The notes beneath the pieces were generated by a model. The model saw nothing but the letters and a program-made list of their open reading frames with translations. It did not search any database and was not told the origin of the DNA. The translations under genes were made by a program, and so were the position numbers. From NCBI RefSeq assembly GCF_031834595.1, contig NZ_CP115541.1:1957001-2021000 (forward strand): 64,000 nt of DNA. The letters are read 5' to 3'. This stretch comes from Stenotrophomonas oahuensis. Lineage in GTDB: Bacteria; Pseudomonadota; Gammaproteobacteria; Xanthomonadales; Xanthomonadaceae. Below are positions 55,826 to 63,807 of this stretch, piece after piece. Position 1 is the first letter of the stretch. Each line of letters starts with the position of its first letter.

Positions 55826-58222
55826 ATGGACGTTGTAACCCAGGCAAAGCAGAAGATGGACGACTGGCACCGCGGTGCCACCTCGGCCCACTACGAAACC
55901 GGCGGTCGCGGTCCCGGCCACGTGTCCACCGGCAAGGGCGACCATGGCGGTGTTTCGTACGGCAGCTATCAGTACGCCACCAATGTCGGCGGCGCTGCGG
56001 AATACGTGGCAGCCTCGCGCTACAAGGACGAGTTCACCGGCCTGAAGCCCGGCACGCCCGAGTTCACCGCGCGCTGGAAGGAAGTGGCCGCCGAGCACCC
56101 GAAGGAGTTCGCGCAGGACCAGCACGACTTCATCCAGACCAAGTACTACGACGTGCAGATGGGACGCCTGAAGGACATCGGCATCGACCTGTCTGATCGT
56201 GGCCCCGCAGTGCAGGATGCGCTGTGGAGCACTTCGGTGCAGTACCGCGGCATTACCCGCTCGGTGTTCGAGAAGGGCCTGGAAACCACCTACGGCAAGG
56301 ACTACAAGCTCTCCGACCTGAGCGACGAACAGATCGTCCGTGCGGTGCAGGACTACAAGCACGATAACGTGAAGACCCACTTCTCCAAGTCGCCGGACCT
56401 GTGGGATTCGCTGGCCAACCGTGCCCTCAACGAGAAGACCTCGTTAGTTGGGCTGGCGCGCTACGACGAAGTGAACAAGCACCCGGAGCAGTATCAGGGC
56501 AAGGACTACCAGCAGGCCTTCGGTGAACCCGAGCCGCAGCAGTCGCGCGGCCGCACCCGTGCCGCTCCGATGGCCGACGGCATGCTCACCCCCGGTGAGC
56601 GCGGCGACGAAGTGGGCGCGCTGCAGGACAAGCTGATCCAGGCTGGCTACACCGGCAAAGACGGCCAGCCGCTGACCGCCGACAAGCACTACGGTCCCAA
56701 CACCGAACATGCCGTGCGCGAGTTCCAGCGCGACCACGGGCTGTCGGTGGACGGCAAGGCCGGCAAGAACACCCTCGACGCCATCAATGGCCAGGCCCCT
56801 CAGCAGGCACCGGCGCAGCCGGCCGCACCTGCTGCGCCGACCCCGGCAACGCCGCCGACGCCCGCCCGCGATCAAGCGACCCCGGCCCAGGAGCAGGCTC
56901 CGGCCGGTCCGGCCCCGGCGGCTGCACCCGGCGGCGAGCGCATCCGTCTCGTCGAGCCCTTTGGCAGTGCAGACGGCAAGGCCAACCGCACCATTCCGCA
57001 TGGCACCTCCGGTGAGGACGCCTTCCGCGAGATGCACATCCACCATCCCAACGCCAACCGCGAGGCGGTTCGCACCGGCAACGCCAGCAAGGCCGACCGA
57101 CACTCGGAGATGGTGGAAGGCGAACTGGAGACCGTGCGCACCCGCGAGGACAAGAACGGCATTCCGCTGGTGCACAAGGACCTGATTCTGACCAATCAGG
57201 CCGGCGGGCGCGGCGTGATGGTTCCCAATCCGGTAGAGGGCTACGTCCAGGTCAACCAGGACAAGTGGAATTCCATCAGCATCTACAGCCACCCGGCCGG
57301 TCACCCCGACCGCGAACTGGTGGGGCAGGTGCTGCATGGCCAGAAGGGCACCACGCCCTACAAGACCGGCGACTTCGTGGAATACGGCGCGCCGCTGATC
57401 AAGCAGTCCGACGCCGGCACCCCGGGTGCGGTGCACGCCCACATCGAGCTGGAACCGGATCAGTTCCGCAAGTACATGGGCGACATCCTCAACGACCGCA
57501 TCACGCTGGGCGGCGACGTGCACAAGCAGGGCCCGCAGCACAAGGACGGCCCGTCGCACGGTGCCATGGCCGACGGCATGCTCACCAAGGCCGAGCGCGG
57601 TGATGACGTCAAGGCGCTGCAGGAAAAGCTGGCCGGCCTGGGCTACCAGGGCAAGGATGGCAAGCCGCTGTCCAACACTGGCTACTTCGGCAACGACACC
57701 CTTGCTGCGGTCGAGAAGTTCCAGCGCGACCATGGCCTGAAGGACGACGGCAAAGCCGGCGAGAAAACCCTGACTGCGCTCGACGCCGCGACCGCGGAGA
57801 AGAACAAGGCGCAGAAAGAGCCGAGCATGCGAGACGCCTCGCACGCCGACAACGGCCGCTACAACCAGGCCGTGGACAAGCTGCAGAACCTGGAACAGCA
57901 GCGTGCCCAGGGCGGTCTGAAGCCGCTGTATGCCGACAAGGAACAGCTGGAGCGTGTCGCCGGGCAGATGGTGGTGTCCAGCAAGGCCGCCGGCATGCAG
58001 CAGATCGACTCCGTGGTCGCCCGTCCGGACGGTACCGGCGTGATCGCAGTGCAGGGCACCCTGGGCGACCCGGCGTCGCGCCGCGCGCTGGTGGAGCACA
58101 ACCAGGCCGCCCAGCAGACCGTGGAAGCCAGCACCCGCCAGGCCGACACGCAGAGCCAGTCGCAGCAGCAGGATCAGAACCAGAACCAGCAGCAGGAACA
58201 GAACCGCTCGCGCGGGATGTAA
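55826..58222 (+). CDS. Type IV secretion antibacterial effector (X-Tfe): peptidoglycan hydrolase with XVIPCD tail
   Basis: 798 residues. About 15-210: a lysozyme/chitosanase-like domain with SAHYETGGRGPGHVS and GGVSYGSYQYAT. 248-324 and 580-653: two peptidoglycan-binding domains of near-identical plan (MADGMLT...RGD.V.ALQ.KL; FQRDHGL..DGKAG). 325-370: Pro/Ala linker. 371-565: a domain with IYSHPAGHPDRELV and AHIEL (near 538) resembling an M23-type peptidase core, tentative. 665-772: XVIPCD (ADNGRYNQAVDKLQNLEQQR, LERVAGQM, GVIAVQGTLGDPASRRALV). 773-798: Gln-rich tail. There is no Sec signal, as expected for VirD4-recruited effectors. Confidence 0.85.
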   Translation: MDVVTQAKQKMDDWHRGATSAHYETGGRGPGHVSTGKGDHGGVSYGSYQYATNVGGAAEYVAASRYKDEFTGLKPGTPEFTARWKEVAAEHPKEFAQDQHDFIQTKYYDVQMGRLKDIGIDLSDRGPAVQDALWSTSVQYRGITRSVFEKGLETTYGKDYKLSDLSDEQIVRAVQDYKHDNVKTHFSKSPDLWDSLANRALNEKTSLVGLARYDEVNKHPEQYQGKDYQQAFGEPEPQQSRGRTRAAPMADGMLTPGERGDEVGALQDKLIQAGYTGKDGQPLTADKHYGPNTEHAVREFQRDHGLSVDGKAGKNTLDAINGQAPQQAPAQPAAPAAPTPATPPTPARDQATPAQEQAPAGPAPAAAPGGERIRLVEPFGSADGKANRTIPHGTSGEDAFREMHIHHPNANREAVRTGNASKADRHSEMVEGELETVRTREDKNGIPLVHKDLILTNQAGGRGVMVPNPVEGYVQVNQDKWNSISIYSHPAGHPDRELVGQVLHGQKGTTPYKTGDFVEYGAPLIKQSDAGTPGAVHAHIELEPDQFRKYMGDILNDRITLGGDVHKQGPQHKDGPSHGAMADGMLTKAERGDDVKALQEKLAGLGYQGKDGKPLSNTGYFGNDTLAAVEKFQRDHGLKDDGKAGEKTLTALDAATAEKNKAQKEPSMRDASHADNGRYNQAVDKLQNLEQQRAQGGLKPLYADKEQLERVAGQMVVSSKAAGMQQIDSVVARPDGTGVIAVQGTLGDPASRRALVEHNQAAQQTVEASTRQADTQSQSQQQDQNQNQQQEQNRSRGM

Positions 58223-58233
58223 GCGTTGAAAAT

Positions 58234-58262
58234 GGCCGGTGGCGTGCAACGCGCCACCGGCC
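58234..58262 (+). terminator. Hairpin after the effector gene
   Basis: GGCCGGTGGCG-(7 nt)-CGCCACCGGCC, an 11-bp perfect stem 11 bp after the stop; no long T run (GATGCTTT). Confidence 0.68.
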
Positions 58263-58553
58263 GATGCTTTACGGAAATCGCTTGTTACTTGCGCCTTGCG
58301 CACTGATGCGGACATGCGGGTTGATCGCGTCGCCCGCCAGATCAAGACATCATCTTGATTCGACGTGACTTCGCGGATTCAATGCGCAGCTCGCGGTGCT
58401 GCGACCGATTGATTCTTCCACTTCTGGAACACGCATCGCAAAATTTGCGTGTCAATCGCGACAATGGCTCGATTGCGACTGCCTACGCGCAACTCCCTGT
58501 CGCAAATGCCAATTTCATTCCATGGCAGAAGAGCGCACTGTCCGCCCCGGGTG
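58263..58553. other. Gene-free stretch of lower GC
   Basis: About 290 bp between the effector terminator and the SymE leader. It is visibly richer in A/T than its surroundings (for example ATCGCAAAATTTGCGTGTCAATCG). I see no supportable gene; GCAAAATTTGC at about 58437-58447 is a short palindrome that could be regulatory. It may be part of a transferred segment with the symE gene. Confidence 0.4.
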
Positions 58554-58705
58554 TTACAGCCCGTTCGAAACAAATAATGCTTGTGCATCCCTGAGTCGGG
58601 AGGGTGGTTAATACAACACCCTCGTGAGGGGGAAATACGCCACACCGTGTGGTTTCGAACGGCTGTAAACCTCCCGACCTCCCCTCGCCGCAACGGCGAG
58701 GGGTC
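58554..58705 (+). ncRNA. Structured leader / attenuator-like RNA upstream of the SymE-like gene
   Basis: Several exact pairings: TTACAGCCCGTTCGAAAC (58554-58571) with GTTTCGAACGGCTGTAA (58652-58668, one bulge); GTCGGGAGG (58595-58603) with CCTCCCGAC (58670-58678); small hairpins CCCTC-GT-GAGGG (58619-58630) and CCACA-CCG-TGTGG (58640-58652); and a terminator-like CCCCTCGCCG-CAA-CGGCGAGGGG-TCTTC (58681-58708). The first two stems cross, so they are alternatives or a pseudoknot. The last hairpin ends 25 bp before the start codon. It could be a C4-type antisense RNA or an attenuator; the family is not certain. Confidence 0.55.
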
Positions 58706-58728
58706 TTCATCGACGACGGAGATTTCAT

Positions 58729-59076
58729 ATGCACAAGAACCGCGCATCCGCGCCTGATCGTGACGCAACCTCCTCAGAAACAACCGGCCTGACCCAGCGC
58801 TGCCGCTGCTGCAACAGCCTGCTGCGGCCACCGGTGCTCTCCAACCAACCCGTCCCCTTTATCCTGCTGCACGGCACCTGGCTGCACGACATGGGAATGC
58901 GCGTGGGCGCACGCGTGATCGTGGAAGCCGGCCTCGGCCTGGTCACCGTAGCGCTGATCGGCCCACGCGACCTGGTGGATGAGGTGACGCCCAACGGCCC
59001 CGACGGCGAGATCCACCAGATCCACTTCACCGACGTACACGCCGATCCCATCCGCCAGATGCCCTCTGCCGCGTAG
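58729..59076 (+). CDS. SymE-like type I toxin family protein
   Basis: 115 residues. The core PFILLHGTWLHDMGMRVGARVIVEAG fits the SymE motif (PxLxLxGxWLxxxGFxxGxxVxVxV). The N-terminal third is basic with a CRCCNS cysteine cluster; the C-terminus is acidic and non-conserved. In E. coli, SymE acts as an RNA/nucleoid-binding toxin repressed by the SymR antisense RNA. Here a dense RNA structure precedes it and ACGGAGATTTCAT supplies the ribosome site. Toxicity is inference from family. Confidence 0.7.
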   Translation: MHKNRASAPDRDATSSETTGLTQRCRCCNSLLRPPVLSNQPVPFILLHGTWLHDMGMRVGARVIVEAGLGLVTVALIGPRDLVDEVTPNGPDGEIHQIHFTDVHADPIRQMPSAA

Positions 59077-59137
59077 TGCACCCCTGAAACCGCGCCCGGC
59101 GTTGGCCGGGCGCTCGCCGAAAAACGCCCTTCCCAAC

Positions 59138-59419
59138 CTACTTCTTGAAAATCCAACAACTAACCGCCCTGGTCCCCTTCGGCCCCCGAACCCACCGAAT
59201 CCGCAAAAACGTCGGACACCGCCGCACCGCCTTACGCAACAGATAGATCGGCGGAAGCTCCACCCCAAGCGCCTGCGACGCGGCATGCACAGCAACCAGC
59301 CGAATCGCCAGCAGCTTCGGGTCCATGGAGTGGTTCTTGATCACCTCATTTTCCAAACCCTTGTTCGCAGCGCTCCAGAAGCGCTCGATCATCTGATCCT
59401 GCGTCCACACGTCCTGCAT
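59138..59419 (-). CDS. Hypothetical protein
   Basis: 93 residues from ATG 59419 (GGGAG 8 bp upstream; ATG 59434 lacks a ribosome site). Helical N-terminus (MQDVWTQDQMIERFWSAANKGLENEVIKNH) and a basic C-terminus (KAVRRCPTFLRIRWVRGPKG). No family recognised. Codon use is less GC-rich than the surrounding core genes. It is convergent with the SymE-like gene. Confidence 0.5.
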   Translation of the reverse strand: MQDVWTQDQMIERFWSAANKGLENEVIKNHSMDPKLLAIRLVAVHAASQALGVELPPIYLLRKAVRRCPTFLRIRWVRGPKGTRAVSCWIFKK

Positions 59420-59582
59420 CTTCAGTTCTCCCATAGGCCCAACGGCTCACGCCCACAACTGAAGCGATTCTCCGACCCGAAGGTCCCAATGAAAATTCCG
59501 AATGACGCAATCGACACACTGCGCGTCATGTGGCGCGCGGCATCCTTGCCATGGAATGGCCCCTCTCCGTTCCCCGTGTGCT

Positions 59583-59729
59583 GGTAGCGTCGGTCGACAG
59601 ACGATGACCGATAGCGGTGGTCGGCACGGTAGCGAGTGACCTCCAACGCAGAAGCGCCTCCCTGTTGGATGGTCATGCGCTACAGCGGTGATCGGCCTTG
59701 CGAGCCGTCGTCTGTCGACCGACGCTACC
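59583..59729. repeat. 147-bp near-palindromic element, copy A
   Basis: Begins GGTAGCGTCGGTCGACAGAC and ends with its inverse, ...GTCGACCGACGCTACC. Inside are further inverted parts (GACC...GGTC near the centre) and the common core ACGCAGAAGCGC. It shares layout and length with copies B and C. It lies in the gap before the acetyltransferase gene. The remaining bases of this gap (59435-59582, 59730-59809) show no gene. Confidence 0.85.
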
Positions 59730-59809
59730 GCTGAAGCCGCACCGGCATCATCATCCGGTTTCCCGCTATGATCAGCGCCAGCACGGATGATATGAATGAG
59801 CCTTATCAC

Positions 59810-60301
59810 ATGGACAACCTAAAACTTTTCAAAGCCTCCACGCAGGATGCGGAGGTGGTCTTCCGATTGATGCAGTACTACTTCTTCGAGGCTTCTGCCT
59901 GGAGTGATGAAGAGATCCTCCCCGATGGCCTGTACGACTGTGCGTTGGCCGACGTCGAGGCCCGGCTACGGGATGAACCCGACTGGACGCGTCTGATCTG
60001 GCTCGATGGCGCACTCTGCGGGTTCGTCCAGGTGGACGTGTTCGAGTTCGAGGGCGGGGAGCTTCCCGAGTTGGCGGATCTGTTCGTTCTTCCCAAGCAT
60101 CGAGGCAAGGGCATCGCGGCGGCGGTGGTCAAGGAACTAGTGCGACCCGAAACGGGCGAATGGCTTCTGGCCACCTTCCGCAAGGACAAGACCGCGCGCG
60201 CGTTCTGGCAGCGCAATCTTCCGAAGATGGGGATCGCGCAACGCGTTCCGCCCGGGCCAGAGAAGGAAGATTTTCGCTACTTGTTGATCAGAGCGCAGTA
60301 A
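59810..60301 (+). CDS. GNAT-family N-acetyltransferase
   Basis: 163 residues from MDNLKLFKAS (59810; ATG 59792 is possible). Acetyl-CoA-binding motif A: LADLFVLPKHRGKGIAAAVVKELV, with the RGKGIA pyrophosphate loop. Substrate unknown. It lies between copies A and B of the palindromic element. Confidence 0.82.
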   Translation: MDNLKLFKASTQDAEVVFRLMQYYFFEASAWSDEEILPDGLYDCALADVEARLRDEPDWTRLIWLDGALCGFVQVDVFEFEGGELPELADLFVLPKHRGKGIAAAVVKELVRPETGEWLLATFRKDKTARAFWQRNLPKMGIAQRVPPGPEKEDFRYLLIRAQ

Positions 60302-60401
60302 TCAGATTGACCTCGTAACTGGCGGGGGTGATTCGGCGGTCGGCGCAATCCGCTATATCCACGACACCAACGAAACCCACGTGGTCGGCGATCCTTGCGC
60401 C

Positions 60402-60549
60402 GGTAGCGTCAGTCGACAGACGACGGCCGATAACGGTGATCGGAACGGTAACGAGTGAACCTCAACGCAGAGGTGCCGCTCCGTTCAATGGTTCATGCGT
60501 TACAGCAGTGATTGTTGTTGTCGACCGTCGTCTGTCGACCGATGCTACC
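60402..60549. repeat. 148-bp near-palindromic element, copy B
   Basis: Same ends as copy A (GGTAGCGTCAGTCGACAGAC ... GTCGACCGATGCTACC) with a few substitutions (TCAGT, GATGC). It lies between the acetyltransferase and the secreted-protein gene; the rest of this 390-bp gap shows no gene. Confidence 0.85.
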
Positions 60550-60691
60550 AAGGCAACATCGATCCGGTCATGATCCGAGTGCTGCATGAAGTTGAGAGCA
60601 GTTGCGCCACCGCAGAATCAGAGTTCTCCGAGGTCAATTCGTGCGGGTGATCGTTAAAGTCTCGCGTTCATTCCGATGACACAGGTGACGC

Positions 60692-61105
60692 ATGCCCCGC
60701 TTCATCCACACGCTGCTGCTCGCATCGAGCCTTGTTCTCGCCGTTGCAGCTCCGGCGGCGGCGCTCGAGCTGGCCGTCAGTACAGAGAACACGCACGTTC
60801 TATCGCTCAGAGTGATGGCCCATGACAAGGAGGTCATGGCTCCGGTGCTGCAAGTAGCTGCCGGTAAACCTGCGTCAGTGGCCATGAGCAACCGCGAAGG
60901 TCCGATGTACACGCTGGTCACCACCACTCAACCGCCAATGGGCGAGGGTGCACCCGCCACGGGAGGCGTGCAGCTATCCCTGTGGAAGGGCGACGAAGAC
61001 AGTGGCATCCGGATGATCGAGGGCAGGGTGTTCGCCAATGGCACCCGAACGCTCAGCGACGGACAGGGCACTACGGTGGAGCTGATTTCCCACGCTGCGT
61101 ATTGA
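60692..61105 (+). CDS. Secreted protein of unknown function
   Basis: 137 residues. Signal peptide MPRFIHTLLLASSLVLAVAAPAAA, then a predicted beta-rich domain (LELAVSTENTHVLSLRVMAHDKEVMAPVLQVAAGKPASVAMS). No cysteines. Not recognised. It lies between copies B and C of the palindromic element. Confidence 0.65.
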   Translation: MPRFIHTLLLASSLVLAVAAPAAALELAVSTENTHVLSLRVMAHDKEVMAPVLQVAAGKPASVAMSNREGPMYTLVTTTQPPMGEGAPATGGVQLSLWKGDEDSGIRMIEGRVFANGTRTLSDGQGTTVELISHAAY

Positions 61106-61147
61106 GGCACAGGAGCAATGCGAATGACGCAACCGGATCGCCGCGTC

Positions 61148-61294
61148 GGTAGCGTCGGTCGAAAGACGACGGCCGATAGCGGTGATCGGCACGGTAACGA
61201 GTGACCATCAACGCAGAAGCGCGTCTCCGTTCGATGGTCATGCGTTCCAGCAGTGGTCATTGTCATCGGTCGTCGTCTGTCGACCGACGCTACC
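61148..61294. repeat. 147-bp near-palindromic element, copy C
   Basis: GGTAGCGTCGGTCGAAAGAC ... GTCGACCGACGCTACC. Folding left onto right matches over most of about 65 bp per arm, including GACGACGGCCGAT with its partner and GTGACCATC with GATGGTCAT, around a central CAGAAGCGC loop. It sits 42 bp after the preceding stop and about 120 bp before dusA. Confidence 0.85.
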
Positions 61295-61416
61295 AAATCA
61301 GCAACCGCAGAGGTCCCGGCGCAACGAGACACCCTCCCAAAAGCCACCATTCACCCCGGGCAGGTAAACTATTGATTGCGCGGGCAAACCCCGCCCCCCA
61401 ATAGCCCCACCTGCCC

Positions 61417-62433
61417 ATGACCCTGCCTGTCCCAACCGCCGCGGACCGCTACGCCGCTTCCCTGCGCCTTTCCGTCGCCCCCATGATGGATTGGACGGAC
61501 CGCCATTGCCGCGTGTTCCACCGGCTGCTGGCCCCGGGTGCGCGGCTTTACACGGAGATGGTCCACGCCAATGCCGTCATCCACGGCGACCGTGAGCGCC
61601 TGCTGGGCTATGACGGCAGCGAGCACCCGCTGGCCCTGCAGCTGGGCGGCAGCGACCCGGAGCTGCTCGCCCAGGCGGCGCGCATCGCCCAGGACTGGGG
61701 CTATGACGAGGTCAACCTCAACTGCGGCTGCCCCTCCGACCGCGTCCAGGCCGGACGCTTCGGGGCCTGCCTGATGCGCGAGCCGACCCTGGTGGCTGAA
61801 TGCGTCGCGGCGATGGTCGCGGCAGTCGACATCCCGGTCACGGTGAAATGCCGCCTGGGTGTTGATGACGACAACAGCTACGAAAATTTCCTGAATTTCG
61901 TCGATCAGTCGGCCAACGCCGGAAGCGCGATGTTCATCGTGCACGCCCGCAATGCCTGGCTGAAGGGCCTGTCGCCCAAGGAAAACCGCGAAGTGCCGCC
62001 GCTGCGCTACGAGTGGGCGCACCAGCTCAAGGCCGACCGCCCGCATCTGCCCATCGTGCTCAATGGCGGGCTGGCCACGGTGGAGGCCTGCCAGGCCCAG
62101 CTGCCGGCGCTGGACGGGGTGATGCTGGGCCGTGCGGCCTATCACGACCCCTACGTGCTGCATCAGCTGGAAGCCGCCCAGACCGGCGCTCCGCTGCAGC
62201 CGCGCGAGGCGCTGCTGCGGGCCATGCGCCCGTACATCGAGGCCCAGCTGGAGCGCGGCCTGGCGCTGAAGCACATCACCCGCCACCTGCTCGGCCTGTT
62301 CCACGGCCAGCCCGGCGGGCGTGCGTTCCGTCAGGTGCTCAGCGAGGGCGCACACCGGCCGGGTGCGGACTGGAGCCTGATCGAGCAGGCGCTGGAGATC
62401 ACCCGCGCCCAGGCCGAACGGGTCGCGGCCTGA
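61417..62433 (+). CDS. dusA: tRNA-dihydrouridine(20/20a) synthase
   Basis: 338 residues. FMN-barrel start LSVAPMMDWTDRHCRVFHRLL, EMVHANAVIHGDRERLLGYD, NLNCGCPSDRVQAGRFGACLM (catalytic Cys in GACLM), VHARNAWLKGLSPKENRE and NGGL...GVMLGRAAY. The insertion pattern and length fit DusA, which reduces U20/U20a in tRNA D-loops. Confidence 0.94.
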   Translation: MTLPVPTAADRYAASLRLSVAPMMDWTDRHCRVFHRLLAPGARLYTEMVHANAVIHGDRERLLGYDGSEHPLALQLGGSDPELLAQAARIAQDWGYDEVNLNCGCPSDRVQAGRFGACLMREPTLVAECVAAMVAAVDIPVTVKCRLGVDDDNSYENFLNFVDQSANAGSAMFIVHARNAWLKGLSPKENREVPPLRYEWAHQLKADRPHLPIVLNGGLATVEACQAQLPALDGVMLGRAAYHDPYVLHQLEAAQTGAPLQPREALLRAMRPYIEAQLERGLALKHITRHLLGLFHGQPGGRAFRQVLSEGAHRPGADWSLIEQALEITRAQAERVAA

Positions 62434-62624
62434 CCTGAACCAACGTGACCGCTGTCACGGCCGCCGCTTGATCCTTTTGGCGTTTTCCCGCTATGGTTCA
62501 CTTAGATGAACGTAGCCACGGGGCACCCGGAAAAGTTCAGACCGGATTCACTGCGTAAAACCAAGAATTTGCAAAAGATTCGTAAAGCGCTGGCCCAACG
62601 CCCGCACTTCCCGATTCACAACTT

Positions 62625-62653
62625 TTGAACGTTTTGACGCCGTCCGCTAGGAT
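62625..62653 (+). promoter_or_regulatory. Sigma-70 promoter of the phoP operon, probably leaderless
   Basis: TTGAAC (62625-62630), a 17-bp spacer and TAGGAT (62648-62653). The start codon at 62661 lies 7 bp after the -10 box, where transcription would begin, and no ribosome-binding sequence can fit between. Confidence 0.55.
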
Positions 62654-62660
62654 CGAACCG

Positions 62661-63029
62661 ATGCTCTTCGTGACCCGCCACCGCCGCCTTGCTGTCGCCG
62701 CCCTGCTGGCAACGGGTGCCGTCGCTGCTGTTGGCAGTGCCAGCGCCCAGGTGCCACCGCCGGATCCGGCGCGCGCCGAGGCCATGCGGGCCGCGCGTAG
62801 TGCGCCGCAGGAGCGGTCGCTGTCCGACGCCGTGCGTCGGGTCCAGCGCACCACCGGCGGCCACATCCTGGGTGCGGAGCGGGTGCCGTTCGACGGGCGG
62901 GACATCAACCGCGTGAAATACATGGATGACCGGGGCCGCGTCCGCTACATGGACGACCCGGCGCAGCCACGTTCACAGCCCCGCACGCCCCGGTCGGATA
63001 TGTCATCACTACGCGGCGATAACCCCTGA
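62661..63029 (+). CDS. Small periplasmic protein encoded ahead of phoP
   Basis: 122 residues from ATG 62661. Signal peptide MLFVTRHRRLAVAALLATGAVAAVGSASA, then a short charged domain (QERSLSDAVRRVQRTTGGHILGAERVPFDGRDINRVKYMDDRGRVRYMDD split over two strands) that looks like a single PepSY-like unit. Proteins of this kind precede phoPQ in Xanthomonadaceae and could tune PhoQ in the periplasm; that role is inference. Confidence 0.72.
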   Translation: MLFVTRHRRLAVAALLATGAVAAVGSASAQVPPPDPARAEAMRAARSAPQERSLSDAVRRVQRTTGGHILGAERVPFDGRDINRVKYMDDRGRVRYMDDPAQPRSQPRTPRSDMSSLRGDNP

Positions 63030-63100
63030 ACAGGGATAGTTGGCCGTCAACAACGAAATCCACTGGCCCCAGGCCACACCCAGGACACTAGGGAGAGTTC

Positions 63101-63787
63101 ATGCGTATCCTTCTGGTCGAAGACGAAGCCCCGCTGCGGGAAACACTGGCAGCCCGGCTCAAGCGCGAAGGCTTTGCCGTCGATGCTGCGCAGGACGGTG
63201 AGGAAGGTCTGTACATGGGCCGCGAAGTGCCGTTCGACGTCGGCATCATCGATCTGGGCCTGCCCAAGATGTCGGGCATGGAACTGATCAAGGCGCTGCG
63301 TGACGAAGGCAAGAAGTTCCCGGTTCTGATCCTCACCGCCCGCTCCAGCTGGCAGGACAAGGTGGAAGGCCTCAAGCAGGGCGCTGACGATTACCTCGTC
63401 AAGCCGTTCCATGTCGAAGAACTCCTCGCCCGCGTCAACGCGCTGCTGCGCCGCGCCGCTGGCTGGAGCAAGCCGACCCTGGAATGCGGCCCGGTTGCAC
63501 TGGACCTTGCCGCACAGACGGTCAGCGTCAATGGCAGCAACGTGGACCTCACCAGCTACGAGTACAAGGTGCTGGAATACCTGATGATGCATGCCGGTGA
63601 ACTGGTCTCCAAGGCCGATCTCACCGAACACATCTATCAGCAGGATTTCGACCGCGACTCGAACGTGCTGGAAGTGTTCATCGGCCGCCTGCGCAAGAAG
63701 CTGGACGCCGACGGCGAGCTCAAGCCGATTGAAACCGTGCGTGGCCGCGGCTACCGCTTCGCGATTCCGCGCTCCAACGAAGGCTGA
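63101..63787 (+). CDS. phoP: Response regulator PhoP (OmpR/PhoB family)
   Basis: 228 residues. Receiver domain with acidic pair Glu 7/Asp 8 and phospho-acceptor Asp 51 (GIIDLGLPKMSG), Lys in YLVKPFH, and a C-terminal winged helix with LTSYEYKVLEYLM and GRLRKKLDADG...VRGRGYRF. The sequence closely follows PhoP of Xanthomonas. It is followed by a sensor kinase gene, so it is assigned as PhoP of PhoPQ (Mg2+, antimicrobial peptides, virulence). Confidence 0.9.
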   Translation: MRILLVEDEAPLRETLAARLKREGFAVDAAQDGEEGLYMGREVPFDVGIIDLGLPKMSGMELIKALRDEGKKFPVLILTARSSWQDKVEGLKQGADDYLVKPFHVEELLARVNALLRRAAGWSKPTLECGPVALDLAAQTVSVNGSNVDLTSYEYKVLEYLMMHAGELVSKADLTEHIYQQDFDRDSNVLEVFIGRLRKKLDADGELKPIETVRGRGYRFAIPRSNEG

Positions 63788-63807
63788 GATCCAACGTTGG
63801 CGATTGC

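Noticed and set aside
56444..58345. A 633-residue minus-strand frame opposite the effector gene
   Set aside because: It is a Val/Leu/Gly-rich shadow of the effector, without motifs or ribosome site.
58355..58611. Short open frames between the effector and the symE leader
   Set aside because: No ribosome site or conserved pattern, and they overlap the RNA structure; not supported as genes.
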